Shown here piece after piece: positions 1 to 11,473 of a DNA stretch of 28,904 bases. Location of the stretch: contig CALSCP010002358.1 of the NCBI GenBank assembly GCA_943704425.1, forward strand, positions 11,792 to 40,695, in the 5' to 3' direction. This stretch comes from Ministeria vibrans ATCC 50519 (Eukaryota; Opisthokonta; Filasterea). The translations under genes and the position numbers were made by a program. The stretch's first letter is position 1; each line of letters starts with the position of its first letter. Below the pieces are notes generated by a model, which saw nothing but the letters and a program-made list of their open reading frames with translations, did not search any database and was not told the origin of the DNA.

Positions 1-420
1 CCTGCCCCCCGCTCACCCCCCACCCCCGCCCTGTCGCCGTGGTGTGAGTGTCCCGGTCACTGGCCACCGCCAACAATGTACGTAAAGCATCCGAGTGTTT
101 GGGCGTTGAAGCGTCCATGCTGTTGGCTCCTGGCGGTGTCACAGGGGAGTGAGTGCGGGTGAGCTCAGGGACGAGAGATGTCCTCTCGCACTCGCTGTGC
201 CTGCGCCTCTCTTCGAATTCCTCAAATTCATTGCGTACGCTGACTATGAGAGCGTATTTTATATTTTACACAATTGGGTGGGCCTATAGTCACTCCATTC
301 TTTTGAGGTTAGTCTATGGTGGAGTCATTGTATAATTCGTCTTTTTTTTCCCTCGATTGAGATCTTTGAATATATAATTTTTTGCAAGTCGCAACTTGTC
401 TCTCTCTTTCTCTACGGAAC
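1..420. other. 5' flank of VPS39, no gene recognised
   Basis: The first 60 bases are very C-rich, then the sequence becomes mixed and finally AT- and T-rich just before the VPS39 start. Short open frames exist on both strands but none resembles a protein family or joins convincingly by splicing. The stretch probably holds the VPS39 promoter and leader and possibly the tail of a gene outside the window. Confidence 0.4.
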
Positions 421-3177
421 ATGGTGGATGCATATGAACCTGTTCCCATCGTGGAGAAGCTTCCTGTGGTACGTCTGTTGAAATGTGTGTGTGTTTTTCC
501 TGGACGACAAATGAACAATGGCCGCACGCCAAACTCTCTTTGGGGGCTCTTTACCTTGGAGTACTAACCCTTCTGCCTTGCTTTTTCTGCAATGGCGTTT
601 TGTCATTGTCCGAAGTTTCTCAGCCAAGAAAAAAAAAATCCATTGAAACTTTTTGTTCTGTTCCGTAGCAAATCGAGTCGATTGCGACGTGGGGACCTCG
701 GCTGATTGTCGGTACCAAGCAAGGCTTTCTATTAGTCTACGAAATCCAGGTGAGCAGCTCGCTGGGAGGCAGGCGTGCCTGAAACTTGAGCACTGTCCTT
801 TTCCTTTCGCTCTTGCTCCTCCTCTGTGCTTGCCCAGCTCTCTCTCTCTCTCTCTCCGTCCTTCTCTTTACTCTTGACGCGTGTATGTGTGTGCGTGTGT
901 GTCGAGCCGCTCGCTTGAAGCTCTTCTGGATTGTGTATTTGTCTCACAAAACATTTTGTTTCTCTATTGTGCACAATCTTCCTTCCTCTCAGCGACTTCT
1001 CTCTCCTCCTCTCCCAATTCCTTCTTTTCCCTCCTCTTCCCAGCTACTTCATGATTTGCTGTCTTCTCAACGTGTTCTTCTCCATTACTTTGCTGACGTA
1101 CCCCTCGTTCCCTCTCCCTCTGTTAGGCCAATGCACCGGGCACCGGTGACACCCCGTTCAACGTGACCCTTCTGGAGACGAAGCGATCTTTTGCGAAGAA
1201 GCCCATTGTGAAATTGACCGTTGTCGAAGAGTACGGTCTGCTGATCAGTCTTTCAGGTGAGGCGAGTTCACAGACGAAACGAAAATAATCTCACTTTGTG
1301 TGTTCCGATGCACAGACAACTATGTGCATGTCCACGAACTATCGACGTTTGCACTGCGTACGCAGATGGCCAAGACGAAAGGGGCGACATACTTTGCTGT
1401 GAATGTGCAGAGTGGCGCAGACGAGGCGGCGCGTAAGGGTCCGCGGGGGAGCCTGCGACTGTGTGCGGTGGTGAAGAAGAAGCTGGAGCTGTATGTGTGG
1501 CGCAACAATGAGTTTTTGGAAGAAAAAGGGCTGACGGTGCCGGACGTGGCGCGCACAGTGGTGTGGTGTGGCGATTCGCTGTGTGTGGGCTTCAAGAAGG
1601 AGTACAATTTGATCCAGACCAAGACGGGCGCATGTACCGAGCTGTTTCCGACGGGTGTCAAGAACCCCGAGCCCATGGTGACGAGTTTGCCGAACAACGA
1701 GTTGTTGCTGGGCAAGGACCAGATTAGCATTTTCTACGGGTACGATGGGAAGCCCGCGCGCAAGTTTGGTCTGCAGTGGTCGGCTGTGCCGGTTGCGCTG
1801 GAGGCGTCTCCGCCTTACGTGCTGGCACTGTTGCCTCGCAACGTCGAGATTCGCACCATTGAGACGCAGTTCCTGGTGCAGACACTGGATCTTCCAGGTG
1901 CACGGCTGGTCTCGCAGGGGGACGCCATCTACTGCGCGAGCACGACGCATGTGTGGCGCATGGTGCCGCTGTCGCTCGTGGCGCAAGTCGACCAGCTGGT
2001 CAAGCAGGTGCAGTTTGAAGAGGCACTGCATCTCGCCGAACGCATCGACTCGCTCTCCGACGCCGACAAATCGGCCAAGATTCGCCAGATTCGCACTCTG
2101 CATGCTTACCATTTGTTTGTCGCGCACCGCTTTGATCAATCGCTGGCCATTTTTGGCGACCTCAACACAGACCCACCGCAGGTCATTGGGCTCTATCCGG
2201 GCCTGCTGCCGGCCGAGCTGCGAAAGCAGATTGTCTCCAACTACCCCATTACGCTGCCAGAGCTGTCGGGGCCCGAGCTCGAGAAGGCCCTTCTGGCATT
2301 GATTGACTTTCTGGCGAACAAGCGGTCGCGTCTCAACAAGGCGGCTTTGGCCGCAGCCGCAGTGGTAGCCGCAGCAACAACAGGCACAGAAGGAGATGCA
2401 GCAGCAGCAGTAGCAGCAGCAGCAGCAGTATCATCATCAATCGGGTCAGGGACAGGGTCAGACGCACTGGCAAGTGAAGACGCACTGATGGATGAAGTGA
2501 CGCGACGCGAACTATGCCAGATCATTGACACGACGCTGCTCAAGTGCTATTTGCAAACCAACGATGCGATGGTGCCGTCGCTGCTGCGGGTTGCCAATCA
2601 CTGTCATGTCGGGGAGAGCGAGAAAATGCTGCGCAAGTGTGAGAAGTGGAGTGAGCTGGTGATGCTTTATCAAGGCAAAGGGCTGCATCGCAAGGCACTT
2701 GAGCTCCTGCGCAAGTTTGGCGAAGACCCACACACAGTCGGGAGTCTCGCGGGGACACAACGCTCCGTCGCGTACATGCAGAGACTTGGAAGGTGAGTGA
2801 GTGAGTGAGTGAGTGAGTGAGTGAGCAAAGGGACTGAAACTAACAGAATGACTTGTCAATTTATCTCCTGTTCCATTTTCACCTTCCCTCCTCTTTCTTT
2901 TTCTCTTACAAAGCGCGCATCTTGAGTTGCTGATGGAGTTCTCCCGGTGGGTCCTGCACGCCAGCCCCCTCGACGGTCTTTCCATCTTCACCGGCGACTT
3001 TCCTGAAGTTGATGGCATCCCTCACGCTCCAGTCGTCGCCCTCCTTCAAGATGTCGCCCCTGCTCTCCTCACCGACTACCTTGAGCACATTATTGGTATG
3101 CGCTACTATTCCCATCATTCATTTTCCGTTTTTTTTAAGAATAATATAATAATAATTATTATTATAATAATAATATA

Positions 3178-3224
<47 letters not shown>

Positions 3225-4760
3225 TGATAATAATAAGAAGAATAATAATAATAAAAATAATAATAATAATTATAATAATAATAATAATAATTTTTATTAT
3301 ATTATTTTTCTTTTCACATTCTAATCACTCTGATCCTTTTCTGATCACACTTTCTATCTTCATTAGACGATGCGGGTGAAATTGGCGCTGAGTTTCATAA
3401 CAAACGAGTCATTGGCTATTTGGAACGAGTAGAGCAATTTATGAAAGGTAGAATATATAATAACTAATTTTAATCCGTCTTAGTGTTACTCTCTACTTGA
3501 TTACACTTTCACACAAACGCTCATTCTACCTGACTCACTCTTTTTCACTTTTTTTTTTCTCTCTCCTTGCTCCATCTATCTGTCTCTCTGTGTTTGTGTT
3601 TGTGTCTGTGTCTGTGTGTGTGTCTCAGGGGGTGTTCGTGCGTCTCCGGGTGAAGGACGAGTGCGAGCGGGCACTGAAGCGGGTGAATTGGGTGCTCTCC
3701 GCGCCAAACTTATTGCCTTCCTTGAACGCTCTCTCTATTACAATCCAGAGAAAATGCTCTCTCGTTTTCCAATGGATGGTACAAAATCAACACTCTTTTG
3801 TTTTTTTTTTCTCTGATTTTTTGTTTCTTTTTAGCACTGTATGAAGAGCGAGCGATTCTGTTGGGTCGCATTGCGCGACACGACCGCGCACTGAACATAT
3901 ATGTGCATAAGCTCAATGATTTTGAAATGGCCGAACAGTACTGTGACAAACATTACAATCGGGACAAAGAAGAGGTTAGTGTAACCCTAGCCCTAATCCA
4001 AATGATAAAGTGAAACCCTAACCTTACTAATTCTCTTTAGTCTCGTGATGTCTATGTGTCTCTCTTGCGTGTCTATCTGGCTCCGCCCGATGGCGAAGCA
4101 CCGAATCTGCCACCCGCACTCACTCTACTGGCAAACCACCACTCGAGAATCGACACTGCAAAAGTACCCATTTTGCATACAGTGGGTGATTCCTTGACAC
4201 ACACTGTGCCTGTTTTCGTTTAGGCTCTTGAAATGCTTCCCATCGACACTCCCATTGGCGGTCTCTATCCGTTTATTGAGAGTGTTTTGGTCGAGAACTG
4301 TCGCGCCAGAAAACGCAACCAAGTGTTGCGCGCACTGCTCAAATCAGACCATTTGCAGGTTTGTCTCTAACTCCCTCTGTGTCTCTTTCTCATTATCATT
4401 TCCTACCGTGTGTGTATTTTAGGTTCAGGAGCTCTTACAACAGTACCAGTCGAGACGAGTGATCATTACGGAAGACCGAACGTGTCCCGTCTGCACAAAA
4501 CGAATTGGAAACAGGTTCGTACAAACCCCCCCGCGAAATTTCGAGACCCTAGCCGTAGCACACTCAATCCCTTCACACCAACACCAAATTCTCACTATCT
4601 CGCCCGCAAACAAAGCGTCCTTTTGCTCTCACTCATCTCTTCTTTTTCTCTTTGTGTCCCTTCCAGTGTGTTTGCATGCTATCCTAACAACGCAGTAGTC
4701 CATCACATGTGTAAGGAGCGTTTTGAGGCAATGCGACTCAATGGCCAAATGAAAAACTGA
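421..4760 (+). CDS. VPS39: VPS39/Vam6-like HOPS complex subunit, 12 exons, 910 aa
   Basis: Subunit of the HOPS tether that works with Rab7 in late endosome and lysosome fusion. Exons: 421-468, 669-749, 1127-1256, 1316-2792, 2914-3095, 3367-3447, 3629-3778, 3835-3974, 4041-4163, 4224-4358, 4423-4514, 4667-4760; all phases close. The N-terminus MVDAYEPVPIVEKLP followed by LIVGTKQG is the classic start of the family and opens a CNH beta-propeller (about residues 1-270). Further family landmarks are AVVKKKLELYVW, LFPTGVKNPEP, a helical-repeat middle with CQIIDTTLLKCYL, and YLEHII. The C-terminal Vps39_2 region has C870-x2-C873 (RTCPVCTKRIGN) followed by a His-His-x-Cys group, probably zinc-binding. 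An Ala/Ser/Thr-rich low-complexity insert lies around nt 2335-2465. Length is close to animal VPS39 (about 880 aa). The start is set by the family N-terminus. Confidence 0.95.
2793..2824 (+). repeat. (GTGA)8 at a VPS39 5' splice site
   Basis: Eight perfect GTGA units form the donor end of VPS39 intron 4. Each unit reads GTGAGT and so offers the same donor consensus every 4 bases; the first keeps the reading frame used in the gene model. Confidence 0.9.
3141..3306. repeat. (AAT)n microsatellite in VPS39 intron 5
   Basis: Long imperfect ATA/AAT triplet run filling most of the intron between exons 5 and 6. It is non-coding and likely length-variable. Confidence 0.9.
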
Positions 4761-4881
4761 CTCATTCATGTTATACCCTACTTGTTATAACGTTTATATT
4801 TCTTTGCACAAAAATCGGATTATCAGTAGTATATATTTTAGACAGGAAGAGTGAGAGAGAGAGAAAGAAAAGCAAAAAATC

Positions 4882-5866
4882 TCACAGTTTAGAGTTTGCG
4901 ACATTCGTTTGGGGGAAGTTGATTTGCAGAGAATCGCGGAAGAGCTTTGCGCGATTGTCAATGTCATTGTCATAATGATAGTTGATGGTGAAACCAGCGC
5001 ATCGGTCGAGTGCGGTGGGTGACGTGTCACCGTTAAAGTTGATTCGAGCGAGTTGAGCGCCATTTGAGAGATGGAACTGCGCGACAGAATCGCAAAGGGA
5101 CACTTTGGCATTATTGCGTTGTGGGGTGGTCGCTTGAAGGTAGGCGTGCAGCTGTGAGAGGAGACGTGCTGGGTTGGTTGTTTCGAGAGGAGTTGGTGCG
5201 TGGAATTTGCGCAAAGGACCGACAGGTGAGAGTGTGTACACTTGGATGGAGGGAAATTCGTCGCGAAGGCAATTCAGAGCACCCTTGATGAGAACGCGCC
5301 CACCACCGATGTGAAGCATGCCAGGAACACCCGTTGTGGAGATGGAGTAGCAGCTTGCATGCGTGACTTGGCCTGCTTGCTCGGTTGGGTCGATGGTCAT
5401 GACACGCTGAATGGATGCAAATGGCTCGTTTGCGGAAAGCGCGGTGTAGATGCTCGCAAGCGGCACATCAGGCTCATCAATTGGTCGCAAGATGTACGCC
5501 CGTCGAAGTGGGTGAACGATGCGCTGCCGGAGGTGCTCGAGATTGGGACTTTTCTGGACCTGTTCGATGTCATTGAGCCGACGGACAAAGGGCGGCGCAT
5601 AGTGGGTCTGCTGATCGAGCTTGAACACTTTGATCCGACCATTCTTCAAGCTATATAGCACGTGGAGAGTTAGAGCGGGGAGCTGGAAGACCTATTCAGT
5701 ACCTGTCACGCAGATATTCAGTCGATGCGCTGTAGAACTTTTTGTGCGTCTCACACGAGAGTGAGCCGGCAATTTGGCCACGGAGTGTCACCACGGAGGA
5801 CACAAGGCTATTCTGAAGAAAGGCAGCGATGCTTCCATGTTGTGCAAGGATCGCTTTGAGCGACAT
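4882..5866 (-). CDS. MLYCD: malonyl-CoA decarboxylase-like protein, short form, peroxisomal signal, 310 aa
   Basis: Malonyl-CoA decarboxylase converts malonyl-CoA to acetyl-CoA and CO2. Exons on the minus strand are 5866-5703 and 5650-4882, with a 52-nt GTACTG..TATAG intron. Family patterns: CYSIS with S159, then IGGGRVLIKGALNCLRDEFP and TLSP; VAQFHLSNGAQLARINF with H248. These correspond to the GNAT-type catalytic core and the conserved Ser and His of the family. The last three residues, SKL, are a type 1 peroxisomal targeting signal, also found at the end of animal enzymes. At 310 residues it is shorter than the animal enzyme (about 490) and appears to lack most of the N-terminal helical domain. 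The ATG at 5866-5864 has an in-frame TGA close upstream, so a longer protein would need a further 5' exon, and none is convincing. It is convergent with VPS39 (121 bp between stops). Confidence 0.8.
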
Positions 5867-6034
5867 GGACTTTCAACAATAAAAATAATAATACTAAAAA
5901 CTAAAAGGTTAAAATCAGACAAAAATAACTCGCAAAACACAAACCAAAGGTCAAAGAGTAGCACAATAGTTCCACCGTAGACTAGACAGGCGTAGACTTC
6001 TAATGTCATATGAATTATAGATCTCTTATAGTAT

Positions 6035-6720
6035 TCAAATTGTGAAACTAAACACCATTTGCGCGCACCGCTCGACGGCCGTCAAGTCATCGCCACCGAC
6101 GGGCAGCTGGTACGTCTCAACATTTACAACAACGTCCGGGTGCCGATAGTGCCATGATGGCACGGCGTCGACAAGGTGGAACGCAGAGTGCGGAGTTTCC
6201 GCAGATAGATACATACAGATCCCGCAAGGAGCAGAGCAAGGAGACTGACTGACGCTTTCGCTGAGCGACTCGACGTCCAAACATGAGACGGCCACGGGCG
6301 GTGCAATCACACGGAGTGCTGAAAGCGGCGTCGATGGCAGGAAAGTTGAGGCCATTTGGGTTATAGACGAGCGTTTGCGGCTGTTTGGCGAGACGCACCA
6401 CTCGGAATGTCTTAATGCCTTCAACTTCGCCACTGCTGCTGAGGGTCAGCAACACTCGCCACGCCGGGATGGAAATGATGCATAGTGGATCGTTCTCAAC
6501 GCGTAGAATCGGTTAGAGACTCCAGCTTGTAGCCATCGTGTAGGTGAAGACGATGCGTCAAGAATGTGGTGAATAAATAAATTGATTGATTATGTCGATC
6601 TGGAAAAAAAAGTAAACTAAAAAAATAAATTAATGTTCAAATATTTCAATACATTATCTTCTTGGCTCCTCGCCCACACCTCTATTGCTTGAATTTTACT
6701 TGATTCTCCCTGCTCTCCAT
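6035..6720 (-). CDS. unrecognised small protein, 3 tentative exons, 142 aa
   Basis: I do not recognise the family. The minus strand has a protein-like stretch reading NDPLCIISIPAWRVLL, then EGIKTFRVVRLAKQPQ and NPNGLNFPAIDAAF, and after a frame change YRHPDVVVNVETYQLPVGG and a stop at 6037-6035. A model that closes all phases is 6720-6700 (MESRENQ, donor GTAAAA), 6494-6313, and 6260-6035, with a 205-nt and a 52-nt intron. The 52-nt intron equals the length of the intron in the neighbouring decarboxylase gene. An alternative start at 6536 (MATSWSL) hits an in-frame TAA at codon 8. The region could therefore be a real spliced gene with the upstream start, or a decaying pseudogene. The 5' end faces the GPCR gene across 167 bp. 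Confidence 0.4.
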
Positions 6721-6887
6721 CGCTTGCGTGTCTAACATCTTTAGTATGCCGTTTTTTTTTTTTTTAAAAAAAAACGAAAAGAGTTACCTTTTTGTTAAAT
6801 GGATTCTGACGGTCTCTTTTAGGGACTCGACACCCATCTCGTTCCCTCTGCCTTCTGCTGCCCGCCCTTGCCGGAGATTGGATCAAC
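6721..6887. promoter_or_regulatory. short divergent intergenic region upstream of the GPCR
   Basis: This 167-bp gap separates the putative start of the minus-strand small gene from the GPCR start codon. It contains a T-run directly followed by an A-run near 6752-6775, giving a near-palindromic AT tract. A shared bidirectional promoter is inferred from position only. Confidence 0.3.
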
Positions 6888-9800
6888 ATGCACGCATGGC
6901 AGGTTGTCGTGGTGCTTGCGGTGGCCGCAACGGGCTCGTTTGCGGCGTGCGGAGCGGGAATGTGTGCGAATGGCGGCACTTGCGTTGAGTACGCCTGGCC
7001 CTCGTCCGCCTCTCTCCAGTGCCTCTGCACCGCCGGCTTCATGGGAGATGCATGCGAGACACCCGTGCCTGCCCTTGCTGCCTGTGCAGCCAGCCCTTGC
7101 GACTCCTGTCACGGTAAATTCTTTCCGGGGGGGTTTTTTGTTTGTTTGACGTCAGAAAGTTTGGTTTGCTCGCTGCTCGCTCCTACTGGCAGTATCACAC
7201 TCGCTCTTCCTTCTGATATTGTTTATATGCATGTGTATGAGTGTATGCGTCCTAGAAGGTGCTTCTATTCGCCTCACAATGTTCGGCTGACTTTTCGTCA
7301 CGAAATATTTCGTCTCTCCTCACACATCCCCAAAGCGCCATTTCCATGCACCATACTCTTGGATATCATCCTTAAGACGCCATATCGCTTTGCCGCGTGT
7401 CTTTAAAGGCCGTATTTTTTCCGTGTGAAGAGTGCGGTCTCCGAATACGTCACTTCGATCTTGGTTTTCTTATCTTCTCGTCTCCCTGCGCTGACGTACC
7501 CCAGACACGCGCCCTTTGTACCGCATTACCCAGTGCTCATCCACACCCCTGCTTCTCTGTGCTAGGCGTACGAACTCTCTTCTCTTCTGTGGTGGGTCTT
7601 TCTTACTCGCACCCAAATGGGATTTATGGGTATGAGTTTGAGCTGCTTCGTGAGGCGACTCTCACCGCGCTGGGCATCTGGGACGACGGCTACGGCCTCG
7701 GCGTAACCCAAGAGGTGGTCTTGTGGGACGCAGTGTCCCAGGCGAGGGTCGCGTCTGTTGACACCCTTGCGGGAACCGACGGTCTCCTCTATGAGGGCGC
7801 CTACCGCTTCACCAATCTGACAGCGCCCCTTGTGCTGTCCGCCGGCAGCTACGTTGTCGCCTACAAGTACCACGCAGGGAACGCTCTACCGTACATCTAC
7901 GATTATGTCAACATGTCGCCCTACGTGCGATTCGTGACGGCACGCGAGTCGTCCGTCGTCGACTCGGACGGACCTGTCTTTCCCAACACTCTCGTTGCGG
8001 GTCTGCGCCACTTGGGTGTCTCCGTTGCCTTTGCGGATCTCTCGGCGGCACAGTGCCAGTGCGGCACAAGCACGCTCAACGGTCAAAACTGCGTTGCGTC
8101 CGATTGTACTGCTCCAGCCGTCTGCAAAAACGGTGGTGTGTGTGCGCTGGACGACCAGTCGGCCGACACATGCTCGTGCGCGGCGCAATACTCTGGCGCA
8201 AGATGCCTCGACTTTGCACCCGACGCGTGTGTCTCCAACCCGTGCCAAAACGGCGCCACCTGCGCGTCAGACCCACTGACTGGGTTCACTTGTGCTTGTC
8301 CCGCTGGCTTTGTCGGTGACCAGTGTGAGCACACCAACCACTGTGGGAGCAACCCGTGTCAGGCCGGCGGCACGTGCCACCTGAACACGGCCACGAATTC
8401 ATACACTTGCACATGTACACCCGATCGTACTGGCGTCACCTGCCAGTCGACGCTGCCCACAGTGGACTTTATTTCGTTGCTCCAGCTGCTTGCCGTTCAA
8501 CAGGTCGCCGTCGTCGAGACAACCGTCATTCCCGAAGCAACCACTGTCATTTCCGAACCGACCACCGTGCTGGGTCCCGAGCCGACCACTGTCGTCCCGG
8601 CAGCGCAAGTGACGGGGGAGCTGTCCTCGTCTGTGGATGAGCCCGCATTCGGAGGCGATGTGGCACACGGAGGCGCAGTGTACGACGAGCCTCAGGACTC
8701 GCAGGCCAGCTATGCCGAGCCTCCACAACAAGACTATGCAACCATTTCAGAACCTCAGACGGTCGAGTCGGTCGTATCGAGTTTGTCGACAGCACAACGG
8801 TCCGCTGTGCTCGGTGTGCTTGTGACTGTCCCTGTGTCGCAGTCGTCGTCGGCTGTGGTCATTGAGACCCTCTCGGCCCTGACCAATGACCCCTCTAAGG
8901 TCGACACGAGTGGTGCCCGCTCCTCCCTCAGTGTTCTCGCGTCCGTCCAACAGCGCTCTTCAATCCTCTTGCGTGCCTCTGCAAGCGCTCGTCAGTCCAC
9001 AATGGGCACCGTGGCGACTCTGCTAACGACCAACCATACCATTGTGCGCGATGCGGCCAACCAAGTGCGCGCACAGAGCATCGGCCGTGTGACCGACCCC
9101 GCGTACGTGGTGGAAAATCTGCCGCTCACCATGCTCCCTGAAGTGGACGCGAGCGCGACGGGTCTTACGTGCGCGTCCACGTCACTCCGTGTCAGTGCCA
9201 ATGTGGTCACTGTGGTGGGTGGCACAGGACTCGCTGCCGACCTGGCATCAACGTCGCTTCAGGAGGGTAGCAATGGTGCAGCATTTGGTGCGGCTCTGGG
9301 CGCCCATCTCACAGCGCACGGCCACAGCTGTGTGTCGTACTACTTCAATGTACAGAACTCCAGTGCGCTCTTTGCGTCCGATGTCAGCAGCAGTGTTGTA
9401 TCGCTGGGCTTGCGCAACTCGTCCCTCGTGCTTCCCGGTGGCAACCTGCCGGCCGGCAACGAAGTCACGCTCACTATCCAGTTGCTGGCGCCCCTCACGG
9501 CCGAAGACCAGCCCAAGGTGCAGTGCGTCTCGTGGAACTTTGACACGGCTGTGTGGTCGCGCGCTGGCTGTCGCCTGCTCGCAACACCCGCTGTGGGCGA
9601 CACGACTGTGAACTGTGCCTGCACGCACATGACAAACTTTGGCATTCTCTTTGACGTTGATGGCGACACGTCCAACAGCGATACGCTCGCGCTTAGCATT
9701 CTGTCGTACACATCACTGGCGCTGTCCATTTGCGCGACCGTCTCCGTCCTCATCATTTATCTTCTTGTCTTCCCGCGTCTCCAGACAGGCCCCATTCGTC

Positions 9801-11473
9801 TTGTACTACTCCTCTCCGCCTTCATCCTCATCACCGATGTTGTGTTTCTCATGAACGGCGCCCTCTCCGCCTCTGTCTCCACCTCGGGCTGTGTGGCTTT
9901 GGGCGCTCTCCTTCACTACACTCTGCTGGGACAGTTTGCGGCACTCTTCTCGCTCGGCCTTGGCTTCCACCGTCTGCTGCACGACGGTCACCGACTCAAC
10001 GGCAGCTTCATTCTGCGTGCCGTTATATTCACGCTGGGTCTTCCATTACTCATCGTTGGCGTCTACTTGGCCCTGAGCGCCACAACCCTCGGCACGAACC
10101 CGTCCCTCGCCAATGCATATGCGCTCATGGGTAGCACCAGCACGGTGTGCTTCCTGCCGTCGACCCTCGCGTCGCTCCTTCTTCTGGTGCTTCCCATGGC
10201 CCTTGTCGTCGTGCTCAATCTGATCCTCTATGCACGCATTGGCTTTTCCATCCACAAGGCGGACAAGTCCCTTCCAAAGCACTTGCGCCGCAAGAGCCAC
10301 ACTGTCTTCATTTCCCTGTCGCTTCTCATGGGCGCCACCTGGATTTTTGCTGTTCTTGTCGTCGCCAACGGCTCCTTTGTCGCCTTTCAGTACCTCTTCC
10401 TCATTGGCAATGGCTCCCTTGCCATCTTCCTCTTTGTCAACTACTCGCTCTCGTCGGCGGTGCGCACGCGCTTCCGCGAGTGGCGCTCGCACCGTACGCT
10501 CATGTCGTCGTCGCGCACCGCTGCACGCACCAACCGGAGCGGCCAGGCGCTGCGCACAGGCTCGGGTGCGCCCACCAACTCATCGGGACACCCTACGCAC
10601 AACAACAGTAGCACTGCACTCATCAAGCAGACGCGCATGAACAGTGGCATTCACAGCAGCAGCAACGACAACAACAACAGCAACAGCAACAGCAGCGACA
10701 GCCACAGTACACTGCTTTCGGACACCCTCAACCAAATCAACCCGCCCGTGGGTACCATGATGCTCACGACGGGCTCCAGCCAGTGGATCATGTCCGAAGA
10801 GGTACACATTGATGCGGCGGACACGTCTTCGCAAAGTCTGGCGCAAGTCCAACTACGCAAAGGAGTGTCCAACACGACCAACGGTCAACAGGCGGGACAG
10901 CAGCCCTTTGACCGAGTCCAGAAGCGTCTCATGCGTAACATGGGCTCCGACGACAGCTCGGCTGTCTTCGACGAAGAGTCCGGCCTCTACTCGAGTAGCG
11001 GTGGCTACGCCTTCTCAGCCGACTACAGCTTCGACGAAGCGTTTGGATTTGCGCCCGACAGCCCGACGTCACGTCGTCTCCTCGAAGCGGCACTCTCCCC
11101 TCCCACCTCACGACCTCAACGCGACAACAGCCTCACGGGCACGCTGGGCCGCTTCTTCTCGAAACCCAAGAGAACCTCCTCAGCAGCGACCGCAGCGACA
11201 CGCATGCGCACTCCATCCGAGCGTCGCGAACACTCTCCACTCACCTACAAACTCAGCACCACGCAAGTGTGGCTTCCCACCTCCACCACCGCCAACACCA
11301 CCATCGCCAACAGCAGCGGCAGTCCAAACACCAGTCGCTCGGGCGGCGACCTCTCCCCCATCACCATTCGTGTCCCTGCCGACCTCAGTCCGTCCATGCA
11401 GCCTGAGTGGGAGTGTCTTGACACTGCCGTTTCCGTCAATCGCGATGGCTCGTTTGCCAGTTACCATTTGTAA
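6888..11473 (+). CDS. adhesion-class GPCR with EGF repeats, GPS site, 7TM and long tail, 1377 aa
   Basis: Cell-surface receptor. Exons are 6888-7113 and 7566-11473, with a 452-nt intron. Residues 1-22 form a hydrophobic signal peptide, followed by an EGF-like unit (CANGGTC..CLCTAGFMGDAC). Residues about 85-234 form a beta-rich module (GYEFELL, LTALGIWDDGYGLG, VVLWDA, SAGSYVVAYKY) resembling repeats of bacterial secreted proteins (DUF4082-like, uncertain). Residues about 239-369 hold three more six-Cys EGF units (NPCQNGATC, NPCQAGGTC). A Thr/Glu/Pro linker leads to a GAIN-like region with the GPS motif CVSWNF..W..AGC..NCACTHMTNF, predicted self-cleavage between M764 and T765. Seven hydrophobic helices span about 783-1038 and read as family B2 (GQFAALFSLGLGFHRLL, SLLMGATWIFAVLV). 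The roughly 340-residue cytoplasmic tail is rich in Ser, Thr and Asn. Ligand and G protein are unknown. Confidence 0.9.
7114..7565 (+). other. long intron of the GPCR gene
   Basis: Begins GTAAAT and ends GTGCTAG, and joins phase 1 to phase 1 across codon 76 (GGC). It is among the longest introns in the window. The upstream exon frame stays open into it for a while, but the protein there has no EGF or receptor character, so it is treated as non-coding. Confidence 0.75.

Noticed and set aside
1339-2139. 266-residue minus-strand open frame opposite VPS39 exon 4
   Set aside because: Composition and position show a shadow of the CNH-coding exon; no family motif.
6261-6536. Evidence for a reassigned TAA codon, from in-frame TAA in two small frames
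   Set aside because: The GPCR, PSME3-like, carrier, decarboxylase and radical SAM frames all end at TAA at the expected C-termini, so TAA is a normal stop here.
7114-7406. Open continuation of the first GPCR exon to 7406, suggesting a short secreted EGF protein
   Set aside because: The sequence after 7113 loses cysteine spacing and the splice sites at 7114 and 7565 join the frame to the receptor exactly; retention as an isoform cannot be excluded but is not supported.
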